Of a stretch of 64,000 nt of DNA, positions 47,087 through 56,047 are shown one piece after another. A model generated the notes under the pieces. It saw only the letters and a list, made by a program, of their open reading frames with translations, was not told where the DNA came from and searched no databases. This stretch comes from Achromobacter spanius (GTDB lineage: Bacteria > Pseudomonadota > Gammaproteobacteria > Burkholderiales > Burkholderiaceae_B): NCBI RefSeq assembly GCF_002812705.1, contig NZ_CP025030.1, positions 4,836,001 to 4,900,000 of the forward strand. Reading direction: 5' to 3'. The position numbers were made by a program, and so were the translations under genes. Each line of letters starts with the position of its first letter. The first letter of the stretch is position 1.

Positions 47087-47350
47087 GGGAACAAACTCCT
47101 CTTGGCTAACTCTATGCGAGCAAGGCGGCAATTCTATATATGCCGAAAGCGCTCCAAGCGTTTCGCCACAGAGTTTCGCAAATGGCAGTTTCGCTTACAC
47201 AAAAGTCGGGCAAGCGCGTCCCAGGCGTGCTAACAGCGTCGCTATGCGCACCGGCAAACTGTCGTAAAAATCTGCTGCCGGCGTTACGCCGGGGTTGTTA
47301 GAATTGCCGCCGCACTTTTATTGCACACCCACATACGGCTCGCACCCAAC

Positions 47351-47896
47351 ATGAATGAAAATCCCCCTCCCCGCTTAGGCATGCTGCCCAGTCTGATCTT
47401 CAGTTCTCGCTGGCTGCAGCTGCCGCTGTACCTGGGCCTGATCGTTGCGCAAGGCGTCTACGTCATGCTCTTCCTGAAAGAGCTGTGGCACTTGGTGACG
47501 CATGCCAATAGCTTTGGCGAAATGGAGATCATGCTGCTGGTGCTGGGACTGATCGACGTGGTCATGATCTCGAATCTGCTTGTCATGGTGATCGTGGGTG
47601 GATACGAGACGTTCGTGTCGCGCCTGCGCCTGCAGAATCATCCGGATCAGCCGGAGTGGTTGAGCCATGTCAACGCCAGTGTGCTCAAAGTGAAGTTGGC
47701 GATGGCCATCATCGGCATTTCGTCGATCCACCTTTTGCGCACGTTCATCGAGGCAGGCACGATCGGCACCCCCAACGCCCGCTTCACCGAAGCGGGCGTC
47801 ATGTGGCAAACCATCATTCACGCGCTGTTCATTCTGTCCGCGCTGGGCATCGCGCTGGTTGACAAATTGTCGACCTCGCCCACCCACAAGCATTAA
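47351..47896 (+). CDS. UPF0114-family (YqhA-like) inner-membrane protein
   Basis: A 181-residue protein with three or four membrane helices (about 20-45, 60-85, 120-140, 155-170). The segment [19 protein letters not shown] and [11 protein letters not shown] are typical of the YqhA family. Function unknown. It has its own terminator and no clear operon partner. Confidence 0.85.
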   Translation: MNENPPPRLGMLPSLIFSSRWLQLPLYLGLIVAQGVYVMLFLKELWHLVTHANSFGEMEIMLLVLGLIDVVMISNLLVMVIVGGYETFVSRLRLQNHPDQPEWLSHVNASVLKVKLAMAIIGISSIHLLRTFIEAGTIGTPNARFTEAGVMWQTIIHALFILSALGIALVDKLSTSPTHKH

Positions 47897-47926
47897 GACT
47901 CGATCACGGCGCTTGGCGCCGGTGAC

Positions 47927-47963
47927 AAAAAAAGCCTCCACACGTTGCGTGTGGAGGCTTTTT
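47927..47963 (+). terminator. Terminator after the YqhA-like gene
   Basis: Stem AAAGCCTCCACAC / GTGTGGAGGCTTT with loop GTTGC, preceded by A and followed by five T, 31 bases after the stop. It may also serve the leftward cold-shock gene starting at 48216. Confidence 0.92.
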
Positions 47964-48009
47964 CATGGGTCGAACACCGGGGTGCGCCCGGCACGCCACC
48001 CCTAAAGTA

Positions 48010-48216
48010 TCAGGCTGCGACCTTGATGTTCTTGGCGCTTGGACCTTTGGGACCGGTACCGACCTCGAAGGTGACGCGCTGGTTTTCCTGCAGCGACTTA
48101 TAGCCTTCGCTGCGGATTTCGGAGTAATGGGCGAAAAGGTCTTTACTGCCGTCGTCGGGCATGATGAAGCCGTAACCCTTTTCGGCGTTGAACCACTTAA
48201 CGATGCCGGTTGCCAT
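48010..48216 (-). CDS. Cold-shock protein, CspA family
   Basis: A 68-residue single cold-shock domain starting [18 protein letters not shown], with RNP1 (KGYGFI) and RNP2-like (DLFAHYSEI) motifs. It binds single-stranded RNA and DNA and melts mRNA structure. AAGGACA precedes the ATG by a few bases. Confidence 0.95.
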   Translation of the reverse strand: MATGIVKWFNAEKGYGFIMPDDGSKDLFAHYSEIRSEGYKSLQENQRVTFEVGTGPKGPSAKNIKVAA

Positions 48217-48520
48217 GGAGTGTCCTTGAACCTAAAAGATGCGATTGCTCGCGGGGCGCCAGATCATCAAGGATGGGAGAGGAAGCAACCGCAGCACCAC
48301 TGACGGCGACAAGTTGACGCAGACCGCGTCGCTTGAAAATCTCGCTGAACCCAGTGTATTGGTGAACCTTGAAAAACGTCAAACACGCGAATGGTCGAAT
48401 CGCGATGGCTTGCGGGCCGCAGCCAGCCGCACAAAATTGACGAATATTTTCACCTTGGCAGAAATAGATACAGGTCGATCTCCCCCCAGGCCGCAGCCCA
48501 CACCAGCGCCGGTGTGTGTG
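48217..48520 (-). other. Leader/intergenic region upstream of the first cold-shock gene
   Basis: No gene seen. The 304 bases hold the promoter and a probable long 5' leader of the cold-shock gene, and the 3' end of the DUF924 gene adjoins. No E. coli-type cold box was recognised. No terminator is evident at the DUF924 end. Confidence 0.5.
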
Positions 48521-49078
48521 TCAACCAGCGAAGCCGCCCCCGGCAAGGAAATCTTGTTCAGCTTGGGTCGTCTGCCTGCCTAGCGCGGCGTTGCGATGCG
48601 GAAAACGGCCGAAGCGCTTGATGATGTCGCGATGCAGAACGGCCCAGCGCAGCGTATCCGCGTCCAGGGGCTCCATCAGCGCCACGCCGCGATTTTGCAT
48701 TGCCAGGCTTTCTGAGTGTTCAAACGGCATATAAAAGAACTGCCGCAAAGGCCTCGCCACCGCCAGGTCGTGGCCCGCGGCGATTGCGCGTTCCGCGAAG
48801 TACTGAGCTAAAGGATCGGTAGCAAACATATGCGCCGTGCCGCGAAAGGCGTTGCGGGGAAACTGATCCAGCAAGATCATCAACGCCAGCGCGCCGTCAG
48901 CATCTTCCTGCCAGGCATCCAATTGCCGAGAAGCGGCCGCCCAATGCGCGGCTTCGAAGCGCCGGCGAAACTCGGCATCAAACGCATCGCTCTTGGTGTA
49001 CCACTGCTGCGGGCCCGCATCGGTCCAGAAAGCCACCACATCCTGGGGCTGCGGCATAAGGGGCTTGGGAGATGTCAT
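48521..49078 (-). CDS. DUF924-family protein
   Basis: A 185-residue soluble helical protein with the DUF924 features DVVAFWTDAGPQQWY, LILLDQFPRNAFRGTA and YMPFEHSE. The family is TPR-like in fold and its activity is unknown. The ATG 49078 (MTSPKPLMPQ) fits the family; an earlier Met would add a spurious tail. It lies between two cold-shock genes. Confidence 0.88.
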   Translation of the reverse strand: MTSPKPLMPQPQDVVAFWTDAGPQQWYTKSDAFDAEFRRRFEAAHWAAASRQLDAWQEDADGALALMILLDQFPRNAFRGTAHMFATDPLAQYFAERAIAAGHDLAVARPLRQFFYMPFEHSESLAMQNRGVALMEPLDADTLRWAVLHRDIIKRFGRFPHRNAALGRQTTQAEQDFLAGGGFAG

Positions 49079-49169
49079 GGGAAACGATCCTGGAGGGTCT
49101 ACGGCGCGGCGCCGGCACAGGGGCGCGGGCTTGCTGCTTGAACGTGCAAAGCATAGCGCGCGCAAAAAC

Positions 49170-49197
49170 AAAAAAAGCCCCCGAAGGGGCTTTTTTG
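49170..49197 (-). terminator. Terminator of the second cold-shock gene
   Basis: Stem AAAAAAGCCCC-CGAA-GGGGCTTTTTT, 16 bases past the cold-shock stop. Strong T-run leftward and A-run on the other side. Confidence 0.92.
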
Positions 49198-49212
49198 CGA
49201 AAAATCAGACCT

Positions 49213-49416
49213 TTACAGGACCTGAATCTTCGTGGCTTGCGGGCCCTTGGGGCCATTGGCCGTCACAAAGCTGACGCGCTGGTTCTCTTCCAGAGACTTG
49301 AAGCCAGAACCCTGGATTTCGGAGAAGTGAGCGAACAGATCCTTACCACCCGCTTCCGGGGTGATGAAGCCATAGCCTTTTTCCGAATTGAACCACTTAA
49401 CGACGCCGGTTTCCAT
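49213..49416 (-). CDS. Cold-shock protein, CspA family
   Basis: A 67-residue single cold-shock domain beginning [18 protein letters not shown] with DLFAHFSEI. It is a paralogue of the gene at 48010-48216, about 1 kb away. The ATG 49416 follows AGGAAATACAGT. A short hairpin GGGCA-TTT-GCCC lies just before the ribosome-binding site. Confidence 0.95.
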   Translation of the reverse strand: METGVVKWFNSEKGYGFITPEAGGKDLFAHFSEIQGSGFKSLEENQRVSFVTANGPKGPQATKIQVL

Positions 49417-49787
49417 ACTGTATTTCCTAGAGATAATGGGCAAATGCCCGGAGGTCACGAATCAATCAAGGAGGGGACAGTAGAACAATAACGCTGAGCC
49501 GGAAAAGGCACGGCACTGAACGAAAATCGCAACGCTTGTGATCGTGTGCCGACACTATCGTTATATTCCCCTCGCAAGTCAACATAATCCTAAAAAATGC
49601 GTGCCAATAATGCAACAAAGAGAAACTGCGTTGAAAATTTGCACGTTTCCATAGGCAAAACTTGTCCCTGCATAGGTGTAAACACCCATACAACATAAAA
49701 AAACAATCGGGGCTTATTTAAATGCTGTCGTTAACGCGCATGTCATTCATACGCCTTTTGGATCAGCACTTTGGTTTGCCGTCAGGC
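49417..49787 (-). other. Leader/intergenic region upstream of the second cold-shock gene
   Basis: Unusually AT-rich for this genome. It probably holds the promoter and long 5' leader of the cold-shock gene. A 76-codon frame at 49466-49696 shows no family signature and is treated as noise. No E. coli-type cold box was recognised. Confidence 0.5.
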
Positions 49788-50108
49788 TTACTGGTCGATA
49801 GGTAAACCCAACAGATCGAGCGCCGCGCCAAAAGCATCGGAACCCGAGCAAAGGAAAACCGCCACGTCGCCGGGATTCATATTCTCCAGGACCTGGTCGA
49901 TTTGTTCTTGCGCATTATCAACATTGTCGACATTTGAAGCGTGTATATCCGCTCCAGCCTCGACTTTTTCGATGGGGACGATGTCAGCGATCGCATTGAG
50001 ATCGGTTACGCCCACCACCACATAGACGCTGATGGGCTCGCCATCTAGCGTCGTGAGCAGCTCGACGCCGCCCGCTACGTCGGCAAGGTGCCGACTTACT
50101 ATTTCCAT
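49788..50108 (-). CDS. Hypothetical acidic protein
   Basis: A 106-residue soluble protein with no signal peptide or membrane helix. A central stretch has a short repeat NVDNVDNAQEQID, and the end NPGDVAVFLCSGSDAFGAAL resembles a nucleotide- or phosphate-binding loop only loosely. The family is not recognised. ATG 50108 is chosen because the upstream part is basic and family-unlike; the ribosome-binding site (GGAAGATT) supports it. Confidence 0.55.
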   Translation of the reverse strand: MEIVSRHLADVAGGVELLTTLDGEPISVYVVVGVTDLNAIADIVPIEKVEAGADIHASNVDNVDNAQEQIDQVLENMNPGDVAVFLCSGSDAFGAALDLLGLPIDQ

Positions 50109-50203
50109 GTTCAATCTTCCTTGATCAGCGGGCCTAGCCCGCTTGGACGCACGCACCGTGAAGGTGCAATCTCACGCCCAGGCGCGACTATAACAGCCTT
50201 GGC

Positions 50204-50602
50204 CTAATGTTTTTTGACATTCGGGCCCAACGACTGCCGAGCAGCCCCGGACGTGGCGGCCACGCGACGGCAGCGCACCCCGGCGTCGGTCAGGACGGCG
50301 ATGAGCGGCTTCTGGGCAGCCAGGAAAGCGTCTTTCTCGTCGCCAGTCAGCTTGCAGATGAACATCTGCGCCTGCAACTGGGTCCGGCGCGCGCGTCGGT
50401 TGTCGGCCTCTTGTGCCAGCCAGTCGCCGATCCAGGCGGAAGCGGCCTCGGGGTCGGCCTGCAGCTTGACGTGGCCCAGCAGGTCGAAAATTGTCACGCC
50501 GTCGATGCGTTCGTCTTCACCGCGCGTGAGGTAAAGCTTGGCAGCCTGGCCCGAATAACCGGGGACCACGGCAAGGCAATCGCGTTCAGCGGGTTTCTTC
50601 AT
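50204..50602 (-). CDS. Conserved hypothetical protein
   Basis: A 132-residue soluble protein with no signal peptide. It has three Cys (DCLAVV, FICKL, RCRR) and a basic centre. I cannot assign a family. It is convergent with nothing close and precedes a divergent winged-helix gene. Confidence 0.55.
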   Translation of the reverse strand: MKKPAERDCLAVVPGYSGQAAKLYLTRGEDERIDGVTIFDLLGHVKLQADPEAASAWIGDWLAQEADNRRARRTQLQAQMFICKLTGDEKDAFLAAQKPLIAVLTDAGVRCRRVAATSGAARQSLGPNVKKH

Positions 50603-50726
50603 AAAGTTCTGTACGTAGGTGTCGGTTGTCTAGAACCATGGACTGTAACCCGGCCTTGCGCCCCGTCGCATAGGCGCCAAGGAACTCTGCTATCGTCGGC
50701 CTACTATTTTCCTTACGGTGAACATC

Positions 50727-51035
50727 ATGCAACGCGATTTCGATCTGGTCGTCACGATTTTGGGCGCCCTGCGCGACGCGCCCGGCCCCAACCTGAGCAC
50801 GCACGACATCAAGAATGTCGCACTGGCCCCGCACCCGGAAGAACAGGGCTTGCAGGTCATTGCGCATCACCTGGACCTTTTGGCCGATGCCGGTCTGGTC
50901 AAACAGGTGAGCGAAACGGCGGCCAACGCGGGCGCGGCGCGCTGGCGCATCACCTGGAAGGGCTACGACGCCCTTGAGCAGGATGAGGATGACGAGGATG
51001 AGGACGACGGCGAAATTTTCGACGCCGAAGAGTAA
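50727..51035 (+). CDS. Small winged-helix-like protein (DUF2513-like)
   Basis: A 102-residue protein of the DUF2513 type (MQRDFDLVVTILGALRDA; HHLDLLADAGLV; WRITWKGYDAL), which has a winged-helix fold. It ends in a very acidic tail, DEDDEDEDDGEIFDAEE. An ATG at 50727 with a GTG three codons earlier; the ATG is preferred. It may bind DNA or a protein partner; unproven. Confidence 0.65.
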   Translation: MQRDFDLVVTILGALRDAPGPNLSTHDIKNVALAPHPEEQGLQVIAHHLDLLADAGLVKQVSETAANAGAARWRITWKGYDALEQDEDDEDEDDGEIFDAEE

Positions 51036-51051
51036 GACGAAAGCCTGGGGC

Positions 51052-51324
51052 TCAGCGGCGCTGCAGTATGCGCCGCGTGAGCAAGGATGCGGCGGTGCCG
51101 ATCACCAGGCTGAACATGAAGGCGGCAATGGCCAGCATGGCCGCCAAGTCGCTGAAGCCGCCTTGGCGCGCCAGCACTACCACGGCGACGCAGATCGTCG
51201 TGGCCAGCGCAATCACCCCCAGCAGCACTTGCTTGACCGAGCGCAGGCGGCCGCAGAGCGAGCCACCCACCAGCGCAGCCGCCACCATCGCGGCCATGGA
51301 CCAGAACAAATATTCGTACTGCAT
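51052..51324 (-). CDS. Small membrane protein, unknown
   Basis: A 90-residue protein with three hydrophobic segments at about 5-22, 30-52 and 57-80 and a basic C terminus (RRILQRR). ATG 51324 (MQYEYLFWSM) is preferred. Family not recognised. It is convergent with the winged-helix gene. Confidence 0.6.
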   Translation of the reverse strand: MQYEYLFWSMAAMVAAALVGGSLCGRLRSVKQVLLGVIALATTICVAVVVLARQGGFSDLAAMLAIAAFMFSLVIGTAASLLTRRILQRR

Positions 51325-51438
51325 CAGGCGACTCCCCCTGGGGTGTTGAGGCGCCCGCATTATAGGCGTGCGCCCTGCGCCTCAATGCTCCCCAGTAGCT
51401 CGTAGGGACTTCCCTGCCCTACTCCAGCCAATCCCCGC

Positions 51439-52593
51439 TTACCAGCCGCGAAACCGCTCCCAGTGGGCCACCACGCCCGGCTCGCCTTCCCGCACGACGT
51501 GGTAGGCGTCATGCTGGGCGCACGTGGCGCAGGCGTGATTCGGGACGATACGCAGCTTGGTGCCCAAGGGCAGGTCCGGCAAGGTGGCGCCGCTGCCCGC
51601 GCGCAGCTTGATGATGCCCTGCTCCTGGTTGGTTTCCGCCAACAGCAGGTCGGGGTAGACCTTGCCCTGCGCATCACACACCAAGCCGTACAACTGATCG
51701 ACCGGCTGTTTGGCGGTGCCGCGGTCGCGCGACATGGCCATCCAGCCGGCGTCGACCAGAATCCAGCCTTTGTCGGGCTGGTGTCCGATGACGGTAGTCA
51801 ACACGGTGGCCGCGATGTCATCCACGGAACAGACGCCCAGGCCGGCCATCACCAGGTCGAAAAAGACATAGACGCCAGCGCGCACTTCCGTTACGCCCGC
51901 CAGGCTGCGAGCGAAATGCGCGGTGGGCGTGGACCCTACGCTGACCACGGGGCATGGAAGCCCGGCTGCGCGGATGGCGTCGGCGCAACCGACCGCCGCG
52001 GCGCGCTCCTGCTCGGCCATGTCGGCGATAGCCTCAAGGCTGCGGCAGCCATAGGATTCGCCGGCGTGGGTCATGACGCCGCGCAGGCAATCCGCCTGGG
52101 CAAGCGCCCGGGCAATCGCCAACAGGTGTTCATGGTTGTCCGGTTGCACGCCGGCACGATGGCCGTCGCAGTCGATTTCGATCAGCGCCGGCAGTTGCAC
52201 ACCGGACGCCTTGGCTTGCGCCGCCACCATCTGTGCCGCATCGATGCTGTCGACCACAATCGTCAGATCCACGCCGCGCTCCCGCAGGGCTAGCACCCGC
52301 GCCAACTTACCCGGCGACACGCCCACCGCGTAGAGCAGATCGGTGACGCCGGCGGCGGCGAACTGCTCGGCCTCCTGTAGCGTGGACACGGCGGCCGGCC
52401 CCTGCGGGCTGCCCATGACGCGGCGCGCCACGTCAATGGACTTGGGCGTTTTCAGATGCGGGCGCAATTGCACGCCATGTGTGGCCATCAGCGCGTTCAA
52501 GCGTTGAATGTTGCGCGTCATGCGCGTTTCGTCCAACAGCAGGCACGGGGTATCCAGGCTGTCGAGCGAAGTTGGATTGGTGGCGGAAGTCAT
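51439..52593 (-). CDS. DSD1-family PLP enzyme (D-threonine aldolase / D-serine dehydratase-like)
   Basis: A 384-residue fold-type III PLP protein. PLP Lys is in RPHLKTPKS; the metal site His and Cys are in PNHACATCAQHDAYHVV. The family splits D-threonine or beta-hydroxy amino acids, or dehydrates D-serine; which substrate applies is unclear. It is divergent from a LysR gene at 52715, a likely regulator. Confidence 0.88.
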   Translation of the reverse strand: MTSATNPTSLDSLDTPCLLLDETRMTRNIQRLNALMATHGVQLRPHLKTPKSIDVARRVMGSPQGPAAVSTLQEAEQFAAAGVTDLLYAVGVSPGKLARVLALRERGVDLTIVVDSIDAAQMVAAQAKASGVQLPALIEIDCDGHRAGVQPDNHEHLLAIARALAQADCLRGVMTHAGESYGCRSLEAIADMAEQERAAAVGCADAIRAAGLPCPVVSVGSTPTAHFARSLAGVTEVRAGVYVFFDLVMAGLGVCSVDDIAATVLTTVIGHQPDKGWILVDAGWMAMSRDRGTAKQPVDQLYGLVCDAQGKVYPDLLLAETNQEQGIIKLRAGSGATLPDLPLGTKLRIVPNHACATCAQHDAYHVVREGEPGVVAHWERFRGW

Positions 52594-52714
52594 GGGCGAG
52601 CCTCGGAGCATAAGTAGAAGATACGGAAAGTTCTGAATCGATGTCTCGAAGTATGGCGTGCTGCCGCTCCAGCATGTTTAATGTGATCTTAATTTTTTAT
52701 TAATTTCAAACTAA

Positions 52715-53626
52715 ATGATCACGAGCGACGACCTGCGATTTTTCCTGAGCCTGGCCGCCACCCCGTCGCTTGCGCAAGCGGCGCGCGCCCTGGACGTGAC
52801 GCCCCCTGCCGTCACGCAACGGCTGCATGCATTGGAAAAACGCCTGGGCGTCCGGCTCGTGAATCGTTCCGGGCGGGGCACCGCACTGACTGACGAAGGC
52901 CGATTGCTGGCGTTGCGCGCGGGGCAGATTTGCGGAGAGCTTGGCGATCTGGCCGATGAATTGGCAGGCCGGCGCGGTGTTGTGGCGGGACATCTGCGCG
53001 TTGTTGCCCCCTTGGGCTTCGGACAACGTTATCTAGCGGGCCTGGTGGCCAGCTTTCGCACAAGTAGCGAGAACATCACGGCCAGCCTGTTGTTGTCGGA
53101 TGGGCCGCCCAGACTGGCCACTGACGACTGGGATGTCATGGTCCACATCGGCGAACTGCGCGACTCCACGCTGGTGGCCTACCCCTTGGCGCCCAATCGC
53201 CGCATTCTTTGCGCCTCCCCCGCATATCTGGGACGCCACGGCGCCCCCGCGAAACCGGAAGACCTGCGGGACCATGATTGCATCGCCTTGCGCGAAAACG
53301 ATGAAGACGTAACGCTGTGGCGTTTCAAGCGAGGCCGGGGCCCTGCCGTTGGTGTCCGCATTACCCCCGTCCTGTCCAGCAACACGGGGGCCGCCGCCCT
53401 GGAATGGGCCTTGGCTGGCCACGGCATCGTGGCGCGGTCTGAATGGGATGTCGCCGAGCACCTGAAGGCGCGTACGCTGGTGCCGCTATTGGCGGGTTGG
53501 AATTTGCCGGATGCCAATGTGGTGGCGCTGGTGAAGTCGCGCCAGGAACAATCAGCCCGAACCGCGGGCTTTTTGGCGTATCTGCGTGAGGCCTTTGCGA
53601 CGGTTCCCTGGCGCGACCAGCCCTAA
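52715..53626 (+). CDS. LysR-family transcriptional regulator
   Basis: A 303-residue LysR regulator. The N-terminal helix-turn-helix is near 5-65 (PSLAQAARALDVTPPAVTQRL) and a substrate-binding domain follows. It is divergent from the DSD1-family gene across 121 bases, a typical regulator-target layout. The following RidA gene is convergent. Confidence 0.9.
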   Translation: MITSDDLRFFLSLAATPSLAQAARALDVTPPAVTQRLHALEKRLGVRLVNRSGRGTALTDEGRLLALRAGQICGELGDLADELAGRRGVVAGHLRVVAPLGFGQRYLAGLVASFRTSSENITASLLLSDGPPRLATDDWDVMVHIGELRDSTLVAYPLAPNRRILCASPAYLGRHGAPAKPEDLRDHDCIALRENDEDVTLWRFKRGRGPAVGVRITPVLSSNTGAAALEWALAGHGIVARSEWDVAEHLKARTLVPLLAGWNLPDANVVALVKSRQEQSARTAGFLAYLREAFATVPWRDQP

Positions 53627-53656
53627 GGGCTGGACAACTCCTCGCGCCACGCGACA

Positions 53657-54055
53657 TTAATCCAGCATGGCTTCCGCTTCGATTTCGATCAGCCATTCCG
53701 GCAACGACAAGCCGCTGACAATCACCCACGATGACGGCGGTGGCTCGGCCGGAAAGCGGTCGCGTAGCGCTTGGGCAATGACTTCCTGATCCTCGCGCGC
53801 CGTTTCGCAGATGTAGATGCGCAGCATGATCACCTGCGCCATCGTGCCGCCCGCGGCCGCCAGCACGCGCGCGATATTGTCGAGCGCGGCCTCGGTCTGC
53901 TCTTGCAAGCCGGGGCCGACGGTGCGTTCGTTGATGTCAACGCCGACCTGGCCCGACAGCAGCATCCTGCGCTGCCCGGTGACGATCACCGCCTGGCTGA
54001 ACCCGTATTGAACGGTGTTGAAAACGGTATCGGGATTGACGACAGTTCTGGACAT
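53657..54055 (-). CDS. RidA-family protein (reactive-intermediate deaminase)
   Basis: A 132-residue RidA/YjgF protein with LLSGQVGVDI, LDNIARVLAAAGG and LPEWLIEIEAEAMLD. Members with an Arg at the active site hydrolyse enamines and imines such as those from threonine or D-serine dehydration. Here the usual Arg-containing motif is in IMLRIYI. Proximity to the DSD1-family enzyme, which can make such intermediates, is suggestive but not proof of a link. Confidence 0.88.
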   Translation of the reverse strand: MSRTVVNPDTVFNTVQYGFSQAVIVTGQRRMLLSGQVGVDINERTVGPGLQEQTEAALDNIARVLAAAGGTMAQVIMLRIYICETAREDQEVIAQALRDRFPAEPPPSSWVIVSGLSLPEWLIEIEAEAMLD

Positions 54056-54122
54056 GCTGCGCTCCTGTGAACGGCGCGCCCCGCAGCGCGCCAAAGCGGC
54101 CATTCTAGCGACAGGTGTGGCG

Positions 54123-55328
54123 CTACGCCGCGCTTGCCGCCGCGCGCGACCGCCCGCCAGGCAAAGCCACCAGCAGCACAACCGCCCCCGCCGCGACCGC
54201 CGTCCAAAAGCCCGCTTGCACGCCGTAGTGGTCGACTACCCAACCCGCAATCGCCGCGCCGGCGGCGACGCCCGCCCCCAGCCCGGTCACCAACCAGGTC
54301 AGCCCTTCGGTCAGGCGCTGGCCCGGCACGCTGCTTTCGACCAGCGCCATGGCGATGATCATGGTTGGCGCGAACGACAAGCCGGCCAGCAACACGCCCA
54401 GCGACAACGTGATCAGATCGTTCACCAACAGCAGCGGCACAGTCGTGAACGCCGTGACCGCCGCCGCGATCGACAGCATGCGGGCAAGCGGCATTTGAAA
54501 CTTCATGACGCCAAATACCAACCCCGCCACGCACGACCCCAGCGCATAGGCCGACAGCACAAGGCTGGCGCCCGCCGGCACGCCCTGCGCGCGCGCGAAG
54601 GCCACGCTCAACACGTCGATGGTGCCGACGATGACACCCATGGCCGACATCATGGCAACCAGCGCACGCATGGATGGCATGCGCAACACCGACGCCTCGC
54701 GTCCTGCCTGCCGGACTTGCACCGCGGGCGCGGTGGCGCGCTGCAGCACAAAGGCCGTCACGCCGATCGCCAGCAGCAACGCGGCGGCAAGCGGCCCTGC
54801 CTGCGGGAAGAACGCCACGCTAAGCCCCACAGCCAAGGGCGGCCCCAGGATGAAGCTGAGTTCGTCCGCTACCGATTCCAACGCATAGGCCGTGCGCAGT
54901 TGGGGCTGATCGCGGAATATTTCGGTCCAGCGCGCGCGGATCATGGCGGGCATGCTGGGCAAGGTGCCGGCCAAGGCGGCGAATAGAAACAGCGTCCAGT
55001 CGGGTGCGTTCCACTGCACGCAGGCAGCCAGGCAGATCAACGCCGCCACGCAGACGGCGGCCGCTAGCGGCAACACCCGGCCTTGCCCGTGGCGGTCTAC
55101 CAGGCGTGAGATGCGTGGCGCGACCAAAGCGGTGGCCAAGGCGAACGTCGCGGCCACGGCGCCGGCCAGGGCATAAGAGCCTCGAACCTCGGAAAGCATC
55201 GTGATGATGCCGATGCCGATCATCGGCAAGGGCAGACGCGCAATCGCACCCGCCAGAACAAAACCGATTGCGCCGGGCGCTTTGAACAACTCGCGATACG
55301 GATTGGGCACCGATAACCTTTTGAACAT
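54123..55328 (-). CDS. MFS transporter (12 TM)
   Basis: A 401-residue major-facilitator protein with 12 hydrophobic segments and the inter-helix motif VAPRISRLVDRHGQGRVLP after TM2. It is a probable exporter. It is divergent from a TetR gene across 77 bases that contain two operators, so it is the likely target of that regulator. Substrate unknown. Confidence 0.9.
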   Translation of the reverse strand: MFKRLSVPNPYRELFKAPGAIGFVLAGAIARLPLPMIGIGIITMLSEVRGSYALAGAVAATFALATALVAPRISRLVDRHGQGRVLPLAAAVCVAALICLAACVQWNAPDWTLFLFAALAGTLPSMPAMIRARWTEIFRDQPQLRTAYALESVADELSFILGPPLAVGLSVAFFPQAGPLAAALLLAIGVTAFVLQRATAPAVQVRQAGREASVLRMPSMRALVAMMSAMGVIVGTIDVLSVAFARAQGVPAGASLVLSAYALGSCVAGLVFGVMKFQMPLARMLSIAAAVTAFTTVPLLLVNDLITLSLGVLLAGLSFAPTMIIAMALVESSVPGQRLTEGLTWLVTGLGAGVAAGAAIAGWVVDHYGVQAGFWTAVAAGAVVLLVALPGGRSRAAASAA

Positions 55329-55351
55329 TGGTAGACGGGCAGATCCTATTC

Positions 55352-55368
55352 ACATACATTGCGTATGT
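55352..55368. promoter_or_regulatory. TetR operator 1 (ACATAC-N5-GTATGT)
   Basis: A perfect 6+6 inverted repeat with a five-base spacer, in the MFS-TetR divergent region. A second copy lies 23 bases away, about two helical turns. Confidence 0.7.
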
Positions 55369-55374
55369 CAATTA

Positions 55375-55391
55375 AGATACGCGCCGTATGT
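55375..55391. promoter_or_regulatory. TetR operator 2 (AGATAC-N5-GTATGT)
   Basis: Shares the ATAC-N5-GTAT core with operator 1. It covers the upstream ATG at 55388, which supports the TetR start at 55406. Two sites on the same face suggest cooperative repression. Confidence 0.65.
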
Positions 55392-55405
55392 CTTTGGAGA
55401 CCCAC

Positions 55406-55999
55406 ATGCCCCGCACACGCGCAGAAATGATCGAGTCCACTCGCAGCAAGCTGCTGGCCACCGCCAGGCAGGCCTTTGAGCGCGACGGCTATGCCGCGAC
55501 GGCCATGGACGATTTCACCGCTGCGGCAGGGTTGACGCGAGGAGCGTTGTATCACCATTTTGGTGACAAAAAAGGCCTGCTTGCGGCCGTGGTCGAACAG
55601 ATCGACGATGACATGGACCAACGGCTGAACGCCATTTCAGACGCGGCGCCCGACACCTGGACCGCGCTGCGCGAACGTTGCCGGGCCTATCTGCGGATGG
55701 CCACGGAACCCGAGATCCGCCGCATCGTACTGCAAGACGCCCGGGCAGTCCTGGGCATGGCCCCCTACGCGGCGCAGCAACGGTGCGCCGCGTCTTTGGC
55801 TGCCTTGCTGCAGCGCTTGATGGACGAATCCGTGATCGAATCCGCCGACCCGCTAGCGCTGGCGCAACTGATCAACGGCGGCCTGACGGAAAGCGCATTC
55901 TGGATTGCCGACGCGGACGCGGCGTCGGATTCGCAGCGGCTGGATCGCGCGCTGCATGCCTTGGACCTGCTCTTGCGTGGCTTGCTGCGGTGTGCATAA
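55406..55999 (+). CDS. TetR-family regulator of the adjacent exporter
   Basis: A 197-residue TetR regulator. The helix-turn-helix is DGYAATAMDDFTAAAGLTRG then ALYHHFGDKKGLL. Start ATG 55406 follows GGAGA at five bases and avoids operator 2. It probably represses itself and the divergent MFS gene, relieved by an exported compound. A second MFS gene starts 48 bases downstream. Confidence 0.9.
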   Translation: MPRTRAEMIESTRSKLLATARQAFERDGYAATAMDDFTAAAGLTRGALYHHFGDKKGLLAAVVEQIDDDMDQRLNAISDAAPDTWTALRERCRAYLRMATEPEIRRIVLQDARAVLGMAPYAAQQRCAASLAALLQRLMDESVIESADPLALAQLINGGLTESAFWIADADAASDSQRLDRALHALDLLLRGLLRCA

Positions 56000-56047
56000 C
56001 GCGCTTATTATCCAAGACATAACTTGTTTAAATAATCCGGAGAGCCT

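Noticed and set aside
49466..49696. 76-codon frame in the cold-shock leader
   Set aside because: Cys/Phe/Leu-rich, no family likeness, no good ribosome-binding site; better explained as leader RNA.
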